A stretch of 17,030 nt of DNA from Roseovarius sp. UBA6217 (GCA_002421985.1 DISF01000018.1:102029-119058), one strand, 5' to 3'. Positions 7,300-16,977 are shown, counted from the first letter of the stretch. Program-made: numbers and translations. The notes: generated by a model from the letters alone, not told the origin.

Positions 7300-7347
7300 C
7301 CCGGCCCGCCTGCGATCGCGCTTTGCCGATTTCCGGCAATCACGCCC
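7292..7347 (+). terminator. Possible stem-loop structure at the 3' end of htpX mRNA
   Basis: GGGCGTGA (7292-7299, including the htpX stop codon) pairs with TCACGCCC (7340-7347). The enclosed hairpin TTGCCG-ATTTC-CGGCAA (7323-7339) abuts the outer stem. No T-run follows, so this is not a standard intrinsic terminator. It could stabilise the mRNA end or assist a factor-dependent stop. The palindrome GCGATCGC at 7312-7319 lies in the loop. Confidence 0.3.
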
Positions 7348-7426
7348 GCCCCATCCCGCAGCCATTGCCATTGCGCCGGAAAACCGCCTAGAACACGCCT
7401 GTATCCAACGCGAAACAGGTGACCCA

Positions 7427-7909
7427 ATGTCCAAGCCCATGCCTTTCTTCTCCAGCTTTCACGAGGTCGAAGAGGGTTGGATCGACTACAACGGCCATAT
7501 GAACATGGGCTATTACACCGTGCTCATCGATCGCTGCGTCACCGAGGCCTTTATCGAAATAGGATTCGGCCCCGATTACCTCGCGGCACGGGGGCTGACG
7601 ACCTACGCGGCCGAATTGCACATCCGCTACCTGCGCGAGGTCAAGCTTGGCGACCGCCTGCGCGGCAGCTTCCAGATTCTCGATCATGACGACAAGAGCT
7701 TCCACTTCTTCCAGGAGTTGCTCCACGAAGACGGCTGGTGCGCGGCCACCGGCGAGAGCCTGACGCTTCATGTGGACATATCCGGGCCGCGCGTCGCGCC
7801 CATGCCCGCCGATATCGCCGCGCGGGTGGCCGAGATAGCCCGCGCCCATGCCGCCCTGCCCCGACCCGAGGGCGTGGGCAGCCGCATCGGCATCCGCCGC
7901 AAGGGGTGA
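7427..7909 (+). CDS. Hot-dog fold acyl-CoA thioesterase (4HBT family)
   Basis: This 160-residue protein carries the 4-hydroxybenzoyl-CoA thioesterase-type active-site segment WIDYNGHMNMGYY (18-30). Asp20 is the likely catalytic acid position, followed by the helix-strand pattern of a single hot-dog domain (ELHIRYLREVKLGDRL, then the SFHFFQELL strand). The WIDYNGHMN variant is characteristic of thioesterases in the betainyl-CoA/carnitine-degradation group. That would be a plausible substrate class, but no carnitine genes are nearby. It has no signal peptide and acts in the cytosol, probably as a homotetramer or dimer. The ATG at 7427 has an AGGTGA ribosome site six bases upstream. It lies 127 bases after htpX, with which it probably does not share its heat-shock promoter if the htpX 3' structure ends transcription. 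Confidence 0.82.
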   Translation: MSKPMPFFSSFHEVEEGWIDYNGHMNMGYYTVLIDRCVTEAFIEIGFGPDYLAARGLTTYAAELHIRYLREVKLGDRLRGSFQILDHDDKSFHFFQELLHEDGWCAATGESLTLHVDISGPRVAPMPADIAARVAEIARAHAALPRPEGVGSRIGIRRKG

Positions 7910-7922
7910 GGACGGCGGGGGC

Positions 7923-8030
7923 GCGATTGGCCTGAAGCGAACGTTGAAGTATTCCCCCGCGCGGAATCAAGGCGCGCTTGCGCGCCGCCGCGCAGCGCAT
8001 CATATCGAATGACCGCTACAGGCCAATCGC
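7923..8030. repeat. Long interrupted inverted repeat with internal hairpins in a convergent spacer
   Basis: The left arm GCGATTGGCCTGAAGCG (7923-7939) and the right arm at 8014-8030 are reverse complements at 16 of 17 positions, with 74 bases between. Inside are two further hairpins: ATTCC/GGAAT at 7951-7967, and GGCGCGC-TT-GCGCGCC at 7971-7986. The latter can form a CUUG tetraloop. The element fills nearly the whole gap between the convergent thioesterase and methyltransferase stop codons. It could be a bidirectional terminator, a small structured RNA, or a palindromic dispersed repeat. Confidence 0.65.
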
Positions 8031-8038
8031 CCCGCGCC

Positions 8039-8779
8039 TCATACCGGCTTTGCCTCGGGCTTGGGCACCAGAACGCCCAGAGGCCGCCTGACGGTCTTGC
8101 GCAGCCCCGGCCCGCTCGGGGCCTGCACCCGCTTGGTGGCCTCCACCATGAGCACGCCGCCCGCCGCCAGCACCGAGATGCGCGCGCCCATGCGCTCCCA
8201 CATGCCGGCCGTGCGCCGCCAGAACGGCCGGTCAGAGGGCGGCTGAAACAGCGTGGTGGCGTGGTTCTCGGGCAGAAACCCGTGCGATTTGAGCTGTGTC
8301 TCGAGCTGCGTCTGGCTATAGGGCCGCCCGAATCCGAACGGCGTGCGATCCGAGCGCGACCAGAGCCCCGCCCGGTTGGGCACGATGAACAGCGCCGATC
8401 CGCCGGGGCCCAGCACCCGCCAGCATTCATCAAGCAGCGCGCCGGGCTGCTCGGATGTCTCCAGCCCGTGGACCACCAGGAGCTTGTCGATATGGCCCGT
8501 CTCCACCGGCCAGGAGGTTTCCTCGCACAGGACCGCGACATTGGGCATCCCCTGCGGCCAGCCGATCACCCCTTGCGGCGCGGGCATCAGCGCAATCACC
8601 CGCCGCGCATCGCCCAGATAGGGCCGCAGGAACGGCACCGCAAAGCCGAACCCCGCGATGCTCTGCCCGTGCCCCTCGGGCCAGAATTCGGCGATGCGCG
8701 CGCGCACAACCTTTTGCACCGCGCGGCCCAGCGGGTTGCGGTAATAGAAATTTCGCAGGTCCTGCACGTCGAGATGCAT
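8039..8779 (-). CDS. Class I SAM-dependent methyltransferase-like protein
   Basis: This 246-residue protein has the downstream methyltransferase motifs. The segment HIDKLLVVHGLETSEQPGAL is followed by DECWRVLGPGGSALFIVPNR (about 95-135), the typical Methyltransf_11 arrangement. The SAM-binding glycine loop (motif I) is degenerate: it reads SIAGFGFAVPFLRPYL around 40-55 where GxGxG is expected. Cofactor binding is therefore not certain. The N-terminus (LRNFYYRNPLGRAVQKVVR) and basic C-terminal tail are typical of a conserved alphaproteobacterial group of unknown substrate. The ATG at 8777-8779 has a weak AGGGG upstream. It is divergent from gloB across a 62-base gap, a layout that suggests a shared promoter region. 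I do not recognise its substrate. Confidence 0.78.
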   Translation of the reverse strand: MHLDVQDLRNFYYRNPLGRAVQKVVRARIAEFWPEGHGQSIAGFGFAVPFLRPYLGDARRVIALMPAPQGVIGWPQGMPNVAVLCEETSWPVETGHIDKLLVVHGLETSEQPGALLDECWRVLGPGGSALFIVPNRAGLWSRSDRTPFGFGRPYSQTQLETQLKSHGFLPENHATTLFQPPSDRPFWRRTAGMWERMGARISVLAAGGVLMVEATKRVQAPSGPGLRKTVRRPLGVLVPKPEAKPV

Positions 8780-8841
8780 TGCAGTGCCGCCCCTGATCCG
8801 TCACTCTGAGGCTACCACCTCATCGCACCGGGGAACATAGC

Positions 8842-9609
8842 ATGAGCCTGCAAATCCTCACCATCCCCTGCCGCGCCGATAATTACGCCTATCTCGCGAA
8901 CGATCCCGCGACCGGGGCCACCGCCTGCATCGACACGCCCGAGGCCGCGCCGATCCTTGACGCGCTGGCGCGCACCGGCTGGCGGCTCACGGATATTGTG
9001 CTTACCCATCACCACCATGACCATGTCGAGGGGCTGGAGGAAGTGCTGGCCCAGGCCCCCGCCCGCGTGATCGGTGCCACCTCTGACGCCCACCGCCTGC
9101 CGCCGCTCGATATCGCGGTGGCCGAGGGCGACAGCGTGCGCATCGGCAACGAGACGGGCCGCGTGATCGACGTATCGGGGCATACGCTGGGCCATATCGC
9201 GGTGCATTTTCCCGAAAGCGCGGCGGTGTTCACCGCCGACAGCCTGATGGCGCTCGGCTGCGGACGGGTGTTCGAGGGCACGATGGAACAGATGCACGAA
9301 AGCCTCGGCAAGCTCGCGGCACTGCCGCCCGCGACGCTGATCTATTCCGGCCACGAATATACCGAGGCCAACGCCGCCTTTGCGCAGAGCATCGACCCCG
9401 ACAACCCCCGCCTTGCCGAGCGCGCCCGCGAGATCGCCCGAATCCGCGCCGCAGGGTGGCCCACGGTGCCCGCCCGGCTCGATCTCGAACTGGCCACGAA
9501 CCCGTTCTTGCGCGCCCATGATCCGGCGATCCGCGCGCATCTGGGGATGGCTGGGGCCACCGATGCAGAGGTTTTCGCCGAAATCCGCCGCCGAAAGGAC
9601 AGGTTCTGA
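8842..9609 (+). CDS. gloB: Hydroxyacylglutathione hydrolase (glyoxalase II)
   Basis: The 255-residue metallo-beta-lactamase fold protein hydrolyses S-D-lactoylglutathione to D-lactate and glutathione, the second step of methylglyoxal detoxification in the cytosol. The metal-binding motif THHHHDH lies at 55-61. Further ligands lie in SGHTLGHIAVHF, FTADSLMALGCGRVFEGT and YSGHEYTEAN. The C-terminal glutathione-binding helical domain ends with the family-typical RRKDRF. The DNYAYL segment near residue 13 is also typical of GloB. The ATG at 8842 has a GGGGA ribosome site. It is full length (E. coli GloB 251). It is followed after 158 bases by clpA on the same strand, which probably has its own promoter. 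Confidence 0.95.
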   Translation: MSLQILTIPCRADNYAYLANDPATGATACIDTPEAAPILDALARTGWRLTDIVLTHHHHDHVEGLEEVLAQAPARVIGATSDAHRLPPLDIAVAEGDSVRIGNETGRVIDVSGHTLGHIAVHFPESAAVFTADSLMALGCGRVFEGTMEQMHESLGKLAALPPATLIYSGHEYTEANAAFAQSIDPDNPRLAERAREIARIRAAGWPTVPARLDLELATNPFLRAHDPAIRAHLGMAGATDAEVFAEIRRRKDRF

Positions 9610-9767
9610 CGCCCATGTTACGAACATCACGCGATTCCCCGATGAAAAGTGACGCGGTTTGATAAAAAACTTCTTGAAGACGGGGCGTCATCGACCAAAC
9701 TTTAAGATATTGAGGCCAAGGTTGTCGGGGAGCAGTCCCGTCGGCCAAGATCAGAAGGAGCACCACC
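9610..9767 (+). promoter_or_regulatory. AT-rich leader region of clpA
   Basis: This 158-base gap is notably AT-rich between 9640 and 9720. It holds a perfect heat-shock type -35 (CTTGAA, 9673-9678), but no good CCCCATnT lies at the right distance: ACCAAACT matches only half. An inverted repeat TGACGC (9650-9655)/GCGTCA (9685-9690) brackets that -35. Another small one, ATGTT-ACG-AACAT, lies at 9615-9627. The ribosome site AAGGAG is at 9755-9760. A promoter for clpA is very likely here, but its sigma factor is not settled. Confidence 0.5.
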
Positions 9768-12100
<2,333 letters not shown>

Positions 12101-12104
<4 letters not shown>

Positions 12105-12346
12105 GACCGGCGGCGGCGGGTCTCGCGCTGGCGCTCTGCGCCGCGCGCCCCGCCGCCACCGCGGGCCGCCCCGGCCAGCACGATGACGCCTGCGGCCTCA
12201 AGAGCCGCGACGATCATCGCGGCGTGGATTTCATGCTCCCGGATTTCGCGGCGATGGAGCGGCGCGTCGCGGCCCTCACCGTGTCGTCAGCTTCAACTCG
12301 ATCCGCCGGTTCTGCGCGCGCGCCGCAGGCGTGTCGGCGGGGTTGA
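12101..12346 (+). pseudogene. Possible remnant or small exported ORF overlapping the clpA stop
   Basis: An 81-codon frame starts with an ATGA overlap at the clpA stop. It begins like a signal peptide (MRPAAAGLALALCAARPAATA) and keeps GC-rich third positions up to about base 12285. It then runs 71 bases antisense into the OmpA-like gene, where its codons stop looking coding (TCG TCA GCT TCA ACT CGA). This pattern suggests the 5' part of a former secreted-protein gene that lost its 3' end. It could equally be chance in GC-rich DNA. No ribosome site is seen apart from translational coupling. A GAGACC/GGTCTC hairpin (12103-12124) sits at its start. I recognise no family. Confidence 0.2.
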
Positions 12347-14054
12347 TCGGCTGGTATTCGCCATATCCATTGGCCGAAAGCCGTCCAGGCGGAAATCCAA
12401 GGCCGTCCACCAGATAGCGCACCACCGACAGGGCCCGCGCCTGGCTCAGCTCCCAGTTATCGGCAAAATCCTCGCCCCGCGTGATCGGCACGTTGTCGGT
12501 ATGGCCGTCCACCTGCAAGACCCAGTCGATGCCTTCGGGGATTTCGCCGATCACGTCGCGTAAAAGCCCCGCGACCTTGGCAATCTCGCCCTCGCCCGCC
12601 TCTGACAACTCCGCCTCGCCGGGGGCAAAGAGCACCTCCGAGGAAAACACGAACCGGTCGCCGACGATCCTGACGCCGTCGCGCCCGCCCAGAACCTCGC
12701 GCATCCGCCCGAAGAAATCCGAGCGGTATTTCTCGAGATCCTCCTTTTCCGCCGCCAGCCGCTCGGCCTCGGCCTCAAGGAGCCGCGCGCGCTCTTCCTC
12801 GGCCTGCCGTCGGCGGCGCTCTTCGGCGGCCACCCGCGCCAGCGCGGTGTTGAGCTCGTTGCCGAGCGATTGCAACTGCACCTCGGCCTCCGCCTCGCGT
12901 GCCTTTGCATCATCGAGCAGCGCCTGAAGCTCGGAGAGTTGCGTGCGCAGCGCCGCCACCTGAGCATTGAGCAGCGCCTGCTGGCGCTGCGCCTCCTCCG
13001 AGACGGCCTGTTGCTCGGCCAGCGTCTCGCGGGCCTGCGCCAGAAGCGCCGCCTGCCGCTCTGCCTCGGTCATTTTCTCTGCCGCGCGGGCCTCTGCCGT
13101 GCGTTGTGCGGCCAGCGCCGCGATGAGCCGCGCGCGCACCTCCTCGGCATCCGCGCGCGCCGCCTGCGCCTCGTCGGTGCGCAACAGCGCCTGCGCGAGG
13201 GCGGCGTCAAGATCGGCCTTTGCCGCCTCGGCCGCCGCCAGCAACGTCAGCGTCTCCTCTGCCCGCGCCCGCTCTTCTTCCAGCGCCAGCGTCATCGCCG
13301 TAAGCTCCGTCTGCGCGCCTTCCAGCCGCTTGCGCAGCGCCGCCGCCGCCTCGGCCTCGGCAAGGCGCGCGGCCTCTTCCTCGCTCAATTTATTCTGGAG
13401 CGTGGCCACCTCCTGCCCGAGTGCCGCCTCCGCCTGCTGCGCCTCGGCATTGCGCGCGCGCAGATCGGCGATGAGCGCCTCGAGCGCCTCGCGCCGGGCC
13501 GCAGCGAGCCGCGCCGCCTCGGTCTGCGCGTTCACCTCGTCGCGCAACCCCGCCAGCGCGAGGGTGAGCGCGGCCTGCTCGTCGAGCAACTCTGCGCGCT
13601 CGCTGGCAAGACCGGCGGCGCGCGCCTCTGCGGCGTCGCGCTGCGACAGAAGGCTTGCCACCTGCGCCTCGAAGGACGCGATGCGCCCCTCCGCCGCCGC
13701 CAGCGCCTCGTCCTGCGCCATGCGCTCGGCGCGCAGCGAGGCGATCGTCGCGGCCTGTTGCTCGGCACGCGCGCGGGCATCGCCCAGCGTCGCGGTCAGA
13801 ACGCCCACCCGGTCTTGGAGCGTGGCGTTGCGGTCCTCGGCCAGCCCCAGCGCCCGCGACAGCGCCGCCACCTCTGAAGACAGCGCATCAAGCTGGCTGG
13901 CCTGCCCGCTGATCTCTTCGCGCAGCACGAATTGCACCACCATGAAGATCGTCAGCACGAACATCAGCACCAGCAAGAGCCCGGTCATCGCATCGACAAA
14001 TCCGGGCCAGATCGCGCTTTGGAACCGCGCGCCGGTGCGCCGTGACAGGGCCAT
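12276..14054 (-). CDS. MotB/OmpA-like envelope protein with long coiled coil
   Basis: I start at the ATG at 14052-14054, one base after the stop of the upstream channel gene (TGA-A-ATG), not at the upstream in-frame start at 14102; this gives 592 residues. One membrane helix covers about 19-41 and starts with FVDAMTGLLLVLMF. Asp21 is positioned like the proton-carrying Asp of MotB/ExbD/TolR. Residues 18-477 contain no proline, and most of that stretch is Ala/Glu/Arg/Leu-rich heptad-like coiled coil. The C-terminal OmpA-like peptidoglycan-binding domain (about 460-592) has VDGHTDNVP near 518, NWELSQARALSVV, and NRRIEL at 582-587. By family logic it is the peptidoglycan-anchored stator or rotor partner of the channel protein. 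It is not flagellar MotB, since no flagellar genes are nearby. It converges on clpA. Confidence 0.88.
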   Translation of the reverse strand: MALSRRTGARFQSAIWPGFVDAMTGLLLVLMFVLTIFMVVQFVLREEISGQASQLDALSSEVAALSRALGLAEDRNATLQDRVGVLTATLGDARARAEQQAATIASLRAERMAQDEALAAAEGRIASFEAQVASLLSQRDAAEARAAGLASERAELLDEQAALTLALAGLRDEVNAQTEAARLAAARREALEALIADLRARNAEAQQAEAALGQEVATLQNKLSEEEAARLAEAEAAAALRKRLEGAQTELTAMTLALEEERARAEETLTLLAAAEAAKADLDAALAQALLRTDEAQAARADAEEVRARLIAALAAQRTAEARAAEKMTEAERQAALLAQARETLAEQQAVSEEAQRQQALLNAQVAALRTQLSELQALLDDAKAREAEAEVQLQSLGNELNTALARVAAEERRRRQAEEERARLLEAEAERLAAEKEDLEKYRSDFFGRMREVLGGRDGVRIVGDRFVFSSEVLFAPGEAELSEAGEGEIAKVAGLLRDVIGEIPEGIDWVLQVDGHTDNVPITRGEDFADNWELSQARALSVVRYLVDGLGFPPGRLSANGYGEYQPINPADTPAARAQNRRIELKLTTR

Positions 14055-14055
14055 T

Positions 14056-15297
14056 TCAGCCGCCCTCGCCGGACCCGGCCGGCGGCTCGCCCGCGGCATC
14101 ATCCCCGCGCGGCACCACCGGGCGCACCGGGCGCGGCGTGGCCCCGCGCGCCTGCCCCATGAGCCGCGTCAACGCCGCCAGATCGGCGCGCAATTCGGTC
14201 ATGGTTTCCTGCCGCCCGGCGCTGATTTCTTCAAGGATGCGCAGCATCTGCACGTCGATCGAGCGCAGCCGCATCCGGCTTTCGGCGTCAAGCCCCTCGC
14301 TGGTCTCGCGCGCCTCGATCGCCTCGGTCAGCCGCTCCTGCCCCTCGGCCACGCGCATCAGCGCCACCTGCACCGGGTTCTGATCGCTCATCCGGTGGGT
14401 CAGCCGCTCGATGGAATCCGCAAGCACGCCCAGTTTCTCGTCCGTGACGGCGCGGGCCATCTCGGATTGCGCGAACAGGCCCTGAAGCGTGTCCATCTGC
14501 TCGGCCATCTGCTCGGCCATCGCGTCGAGCAGATGGGCCACGCCGCCCCCCTCGCCCTCGCCCTCGGCATAGCCAAGCCGCGTGATGGTGGAAATCCACT
14601 CTTCCAGCTCGCGGTAAAACCGGTTCTGCCCGTGGCCCGCGAAAAGCTCCAGAAGCCCCACGACAAGCGAGCCGGAAAGGCCCAGCAACGACGAGGCAAA
14701 GGCCACGCCCATGCCGCCCAGTTGCGCCTCGAGCCCGGTCATCAGCCGGTTGAAGATATCGACGCCTTCCTCGCCCGGCTGCGGCGCAAGGCTGCGGATC
14801 GTATCGACCACCGCCGGTATGGTGGTGGCAAGCCCGTAGAACGTGCCCAGAAGCCCGAGGAAAATCAGCAGGCTGACGATATAGCGGGTGATCTCGCGCG
14901 CCTCGTCGATGCGCTGTGCCACCGATTCGAGGATCGAGCGCGCCGAGGTGGAGGCGATCTGCATCCGCCGCCCGCGCCCGCGCAGCATCGTGGCCAGCGG
15001 TGCCAGCATGGCAGGCGGCTGCGTCATCTCGTGGCCCGGCACCTCGGCGGCAAAGCCCTCGATCCAGCGCGCCGAGCCGATCAGTTGCACCACCTGCCAG
15101 AAGGTCGCGATCACGCCCAGAACGAAGACGAAGAAGATGAACCCGTTGAGCCACGGATTGGCCTCGAAGACCGGCATCACCCGTGGCAGCGCCAGAACCG
15201 CCCCCGCCCCGGTCAGCGCCAGCACGATCAGCATCAGCACGATCTGCCGGTAGGGGGTGGAAAACTGCGGCTCGACCTCGCGGTCCGGCTGGCCCAT
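14056..15297 (-). CDS. MotA/TolQ/ExbB-family proton channel protein with C-terminal coiled tail
   Basis: The start is the ATG at 15295-15297, with GGGAG seven bases upstream; a GTG 12 codons earlier lacks such a site. The 413-residue protein has four predicted membrane helices (about 19-39, 52-74, 138-160, 194-220), a MotA-like topology, whereas ExbB/TolQ have three. The family signature is LLIFLGLLGTFYGLATTIP (143-161), with LGGMGVAFASSLLGLSGS (193-210) in the last helix. After it comes a cytoplasmic tail of nearly 190 residues, predicted helical and coiled (about 255-385), then a Pro/Gly-rich end. Five copies around a dimer of the MotB-like partner would be expected from the family. The two genes are translationally coupled. 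Its partner's role is unknown, but ion-driven force across the envelope is the likely job. Confidence 0.88.
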   Translation of the reverse strand: MGQPDREVEPQFSTPYRQIVLMLIVLALTGAGAVLALPRVMPVFEANPWLNGFIFFVFVLGVIATFWQVVQLIGSARWIEGFAAEVPGHEMTQPPAMLAPLATMLRGRGRRMQIASTSARSILESVAQRIDEAREITRYIVSLLIFLGLLGTFYGLATTIPAVVDTIRSLAPQPGEEGVDIFNRLMTGLEAQLGGMGVAFASSLLGLSGSLVVGLLELFAGHGQNRFYRELEEWISTITRLGYAEGEGEGGGVAHLLDAMAEQMAEQMDTLQGLFAQSEMARAVTDEKLGVLADSIERLTHRMSDQNPVQVALMRVAEGQERLTEAIEARETSEGLDAESRMRLRSIDVQMLRILEEISAGRQETMTELRADLAALTRLMGQARGATPRPVRPVVPRGDDAAGEPPAGSGEGG

Positions 15298-15363
15298 CTG
15301 GACGCTCCCGACACGTTGATTTATGCGCTGCACCCTACGCCGCCCGTGCCCTCAAGCCAAGGC

Positions 15364-15888
15364 TTATCCACACAAGGCCCGCACCCGGCGCACCAGCCAG
15401 TCCAGTTCGCGATCACCAAGGCCCAATTCGCGCAGATGCGCATCGGTATTGTAGAGATAATCGGTATTCGGGCCGCGCCCGCCCTGCGCGCGCGCGATGA
15501 TCTGCGCCTGCTCCTCAAGGTCCAGCCCGCCGCAATATTGCACATGATCGGGATCGACCACATAGGTCACCGCCTCGACCTCGCGGCCATCGGCCAGCGT
15601 GACGGGCAGCCGCGCCTCGAGATAGGCCGCCGAGATCAGTTCGCGCTCGCGCAAGTAGGCCAGCACCTCGTCCGCGCGCTCTGGTGCGGCGCGCAGCGCC
15701 ACGCCGGAGCAGGCGGTATCGGGCGCGCGGTCGAGCGCCAGCACCAGCCCCGGTGCCTCGGGCGTGCCGCGATGGTGGATCGAACGCATACAAAAGCTGC
15801 GCCGGTAGCCCGGCAGCCGCGCGATCACCCGCTCCACCGTGTCGAATCCCGGATTCCACACCAGCGAGCCATAGCCGAACACCCACAT
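15364..15888 (-). CDS. Gamma-glutamylcyclotransferase (ChaC-like)
   Basis: The ATG at 15886-15888 follows AGGAGAAAAGGC; an in-frame extension upstream to 15969 has no ribosome site and is not conserved in style. The 174-residue protein begins MWVFGYGSLVWNPGF, the substrate-binding loop of the ChaC branch, which cleaves glutathione to 5-oxoproline and Cys-Gly in the cytosol. The likely catalytic glutamate is Glu83 in YLRERELISAAY. The protein is shorter than E. coli ChaC (231) but contains the complete domain. It is transcribed toward the channel gene with 66 bases between, so the three minus-strand genes could form an operon, although functional linkage is not obvious. It is divergent from the DUF2125 gene across 71 bases. 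Confidence 0.88.
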   Translation of the reverse strand: MWVFGYGSLVWNPGFDTVERVIARLPGYRRSFCMRSIHHRGTPEAPGLVLALDRAPDTACSGVALRAAPERADEVLAYLRERELISAAYLEARLPVTLADGREVEAVTYVVDPDHVQYCGGLDLEEQAQIIARAQGGRGPNTDYLYNTDAHLRELGLGDRELDWLVRRVRALCG

Positions 15889-15959
15889 GCCTTTTCTCCT
15901 GTTCCTCGTGTCCTGCCCCCTGTAAACACCCTTCGCGAGGGGCATGAAAGGGGCAAGCC

Positions 15960-16961
15960 ATGCGCGCAATTCTCGCCGTGATCGTGATCGCCGCCGGGCT
16001 TTGGGCAGGCTACTGGGTCATCGGCAGCCGCACCACGCTACAGGCCTTCGAGGCGTGGCTCGATGCGCGCCGCGCACAGGGCTGGGTGGCCGAGACCACG
16101 GCGCTTGACGTGCAGGGATTTCCCAACCGTTTCGACGTGGTGTTCAAGGGGCTGATGCTGGCCGATCCTGCCACCGGGCTGGCATGGGAGGCCCCGCACT
16201 TTCAGATCAACGCGCTCAGCTACCGGCCGAACCACGTCATCGCGGTCTGGCCCGACAGCCAGCGCATCGCCACCCCGCAGGAAAAATTCCACCTCGACAG
16301 CCGCGACATGCGCGCCTCGCTGGTGATCGCCCCCGACAGCGCGCTGGCTCCCCGGCGCATGACGCTCACCGCAGATGTGCTGCGCATCACCCCCGAGGCA
16401 CGGCCCGGCGAGATCACCGCGCTCTCGGCCCTCGGCCTTGCTGCCGAGCGCGAGGAAGGGACCGCCTATCGCCTTGGCCTGCGCGCCGAGGGGCTGACCC
16501 TCGCCGCGCCCGCGCGCGCGCGCCTTGACCCCGAAAACCGCCTGCCCGACCGCATCAGCGGCTTTTCCGCCGATGTCACCGCCACTTTCGACAAGCCCTG
16601 GGATCGCAGCGCCATCGAGCGCGCCCGCCCGCAGCCCACCCATATCCGCCTGCGCCTTGCCGAGGGGCGCTGGGGCGATCTGCATCTTCAGGCGGCGGGC
16701 GAGGTGGATGTGTCGCCCGAGGGCTGGCCCGAGGGTGATATCGCGCTCAAGGCGCGCAACTGGCGCGAGATCGTGACGCTCCTGCGCGTGGCGGGCGTTC
16801 TGCCCGAGAGCCTCGCCTCGAGCGTGGAATCGGGGCTTGGCATGATGGCGCGCATGGCCGGAAATCCCGATACGCTCGATATTTCCCTCGGGTTTGGCGG
16901 CGGGCGGATGTGGCTTGGCCCCGTGCCGCTTGGCCCCGCGCCGCGCCTGCGGCTGCGCTGA
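15960..16961 (+). CDS. DUF2125-family exported or membrane-anchored protein
   Basis: This 333-residue protein has an N-terminal hydrophobic segment (MRAILAVIVIAAGLWAGYWV) that can act as a signal anchor. It is followed by WLDARRAQGWVAETTALDVQGFPNRFDV, the conserved opening of the DUF2125 family (alphaproteobacterial, function unknown). The body is predicted rich in beta strands, with repeats of the form ALDVQGFPNRFD and AEGLTL, reminiscent of lipid-transfer or AsmA-like repeat proteins. That resemblance is my impression and not a family call. The ATG at 15960 has an AAGGGG ribosome site. No cysteine lipobox is evident. The protein is complete at 16961. I do not know its function; location in the inner membrane with a periplasmic body is likely. 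Confidence 0.85.
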   Translation: MRAILAVIVIAAGLWAGYWVIGSRTTLQAFEAWLDARRAQGWVAETTALDVQGFPNRFDVVFKGLMLADPATGLAWEAPHFQINALSYRPNHVIAVWPDSQRIATPQEKFHLDSRDMRASLVIAPDSALAPRRMTLTADVLRITPEARPGEITALSALGLAAEREEGTAYRLGLRAEGLTLAAPARARLDPENRLPDRISGFSADVTATFDKPWDRSAIERARPQPTHIRLRLAEGRWGDLHLQAAGEVDVSPEGWPEGDIALKARNWREIVTLLRVAGVLPESLASSVESGLGMMARMAGNPDTLDISLGFGGGRMWLGPVPLGPAPRLRLR

Positions 16962-16977
16962 GGGGCAGACCGGGCTG

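Noticed and set aside
9615..9640. Possible SOS box before clpA (GAAC-N7-GATT)
   Set aside because: It needs GAAC-N7-GAAC for the alphaproteobacterial LexA site; the second half has two mismatches.
12276..15297. Zorya anti-phage system (ZorA/ZorB)
   Set aside because: The channel/OmpA pair resembles ZorAB in parts, but there is no ZorC, ZorD or ZorE gene. The neighbours are housekeeping genes, and the long coil is on the wrong partner.
12967..15981. A 1004-codon open frame on the plus strand
   Set aside because: It is antisense to the OmpA-like, channel and cyclotransferase genes. The Ser/Ala/Arg-rich start is the complement of the coiled-coil codons, so it is a shadow.
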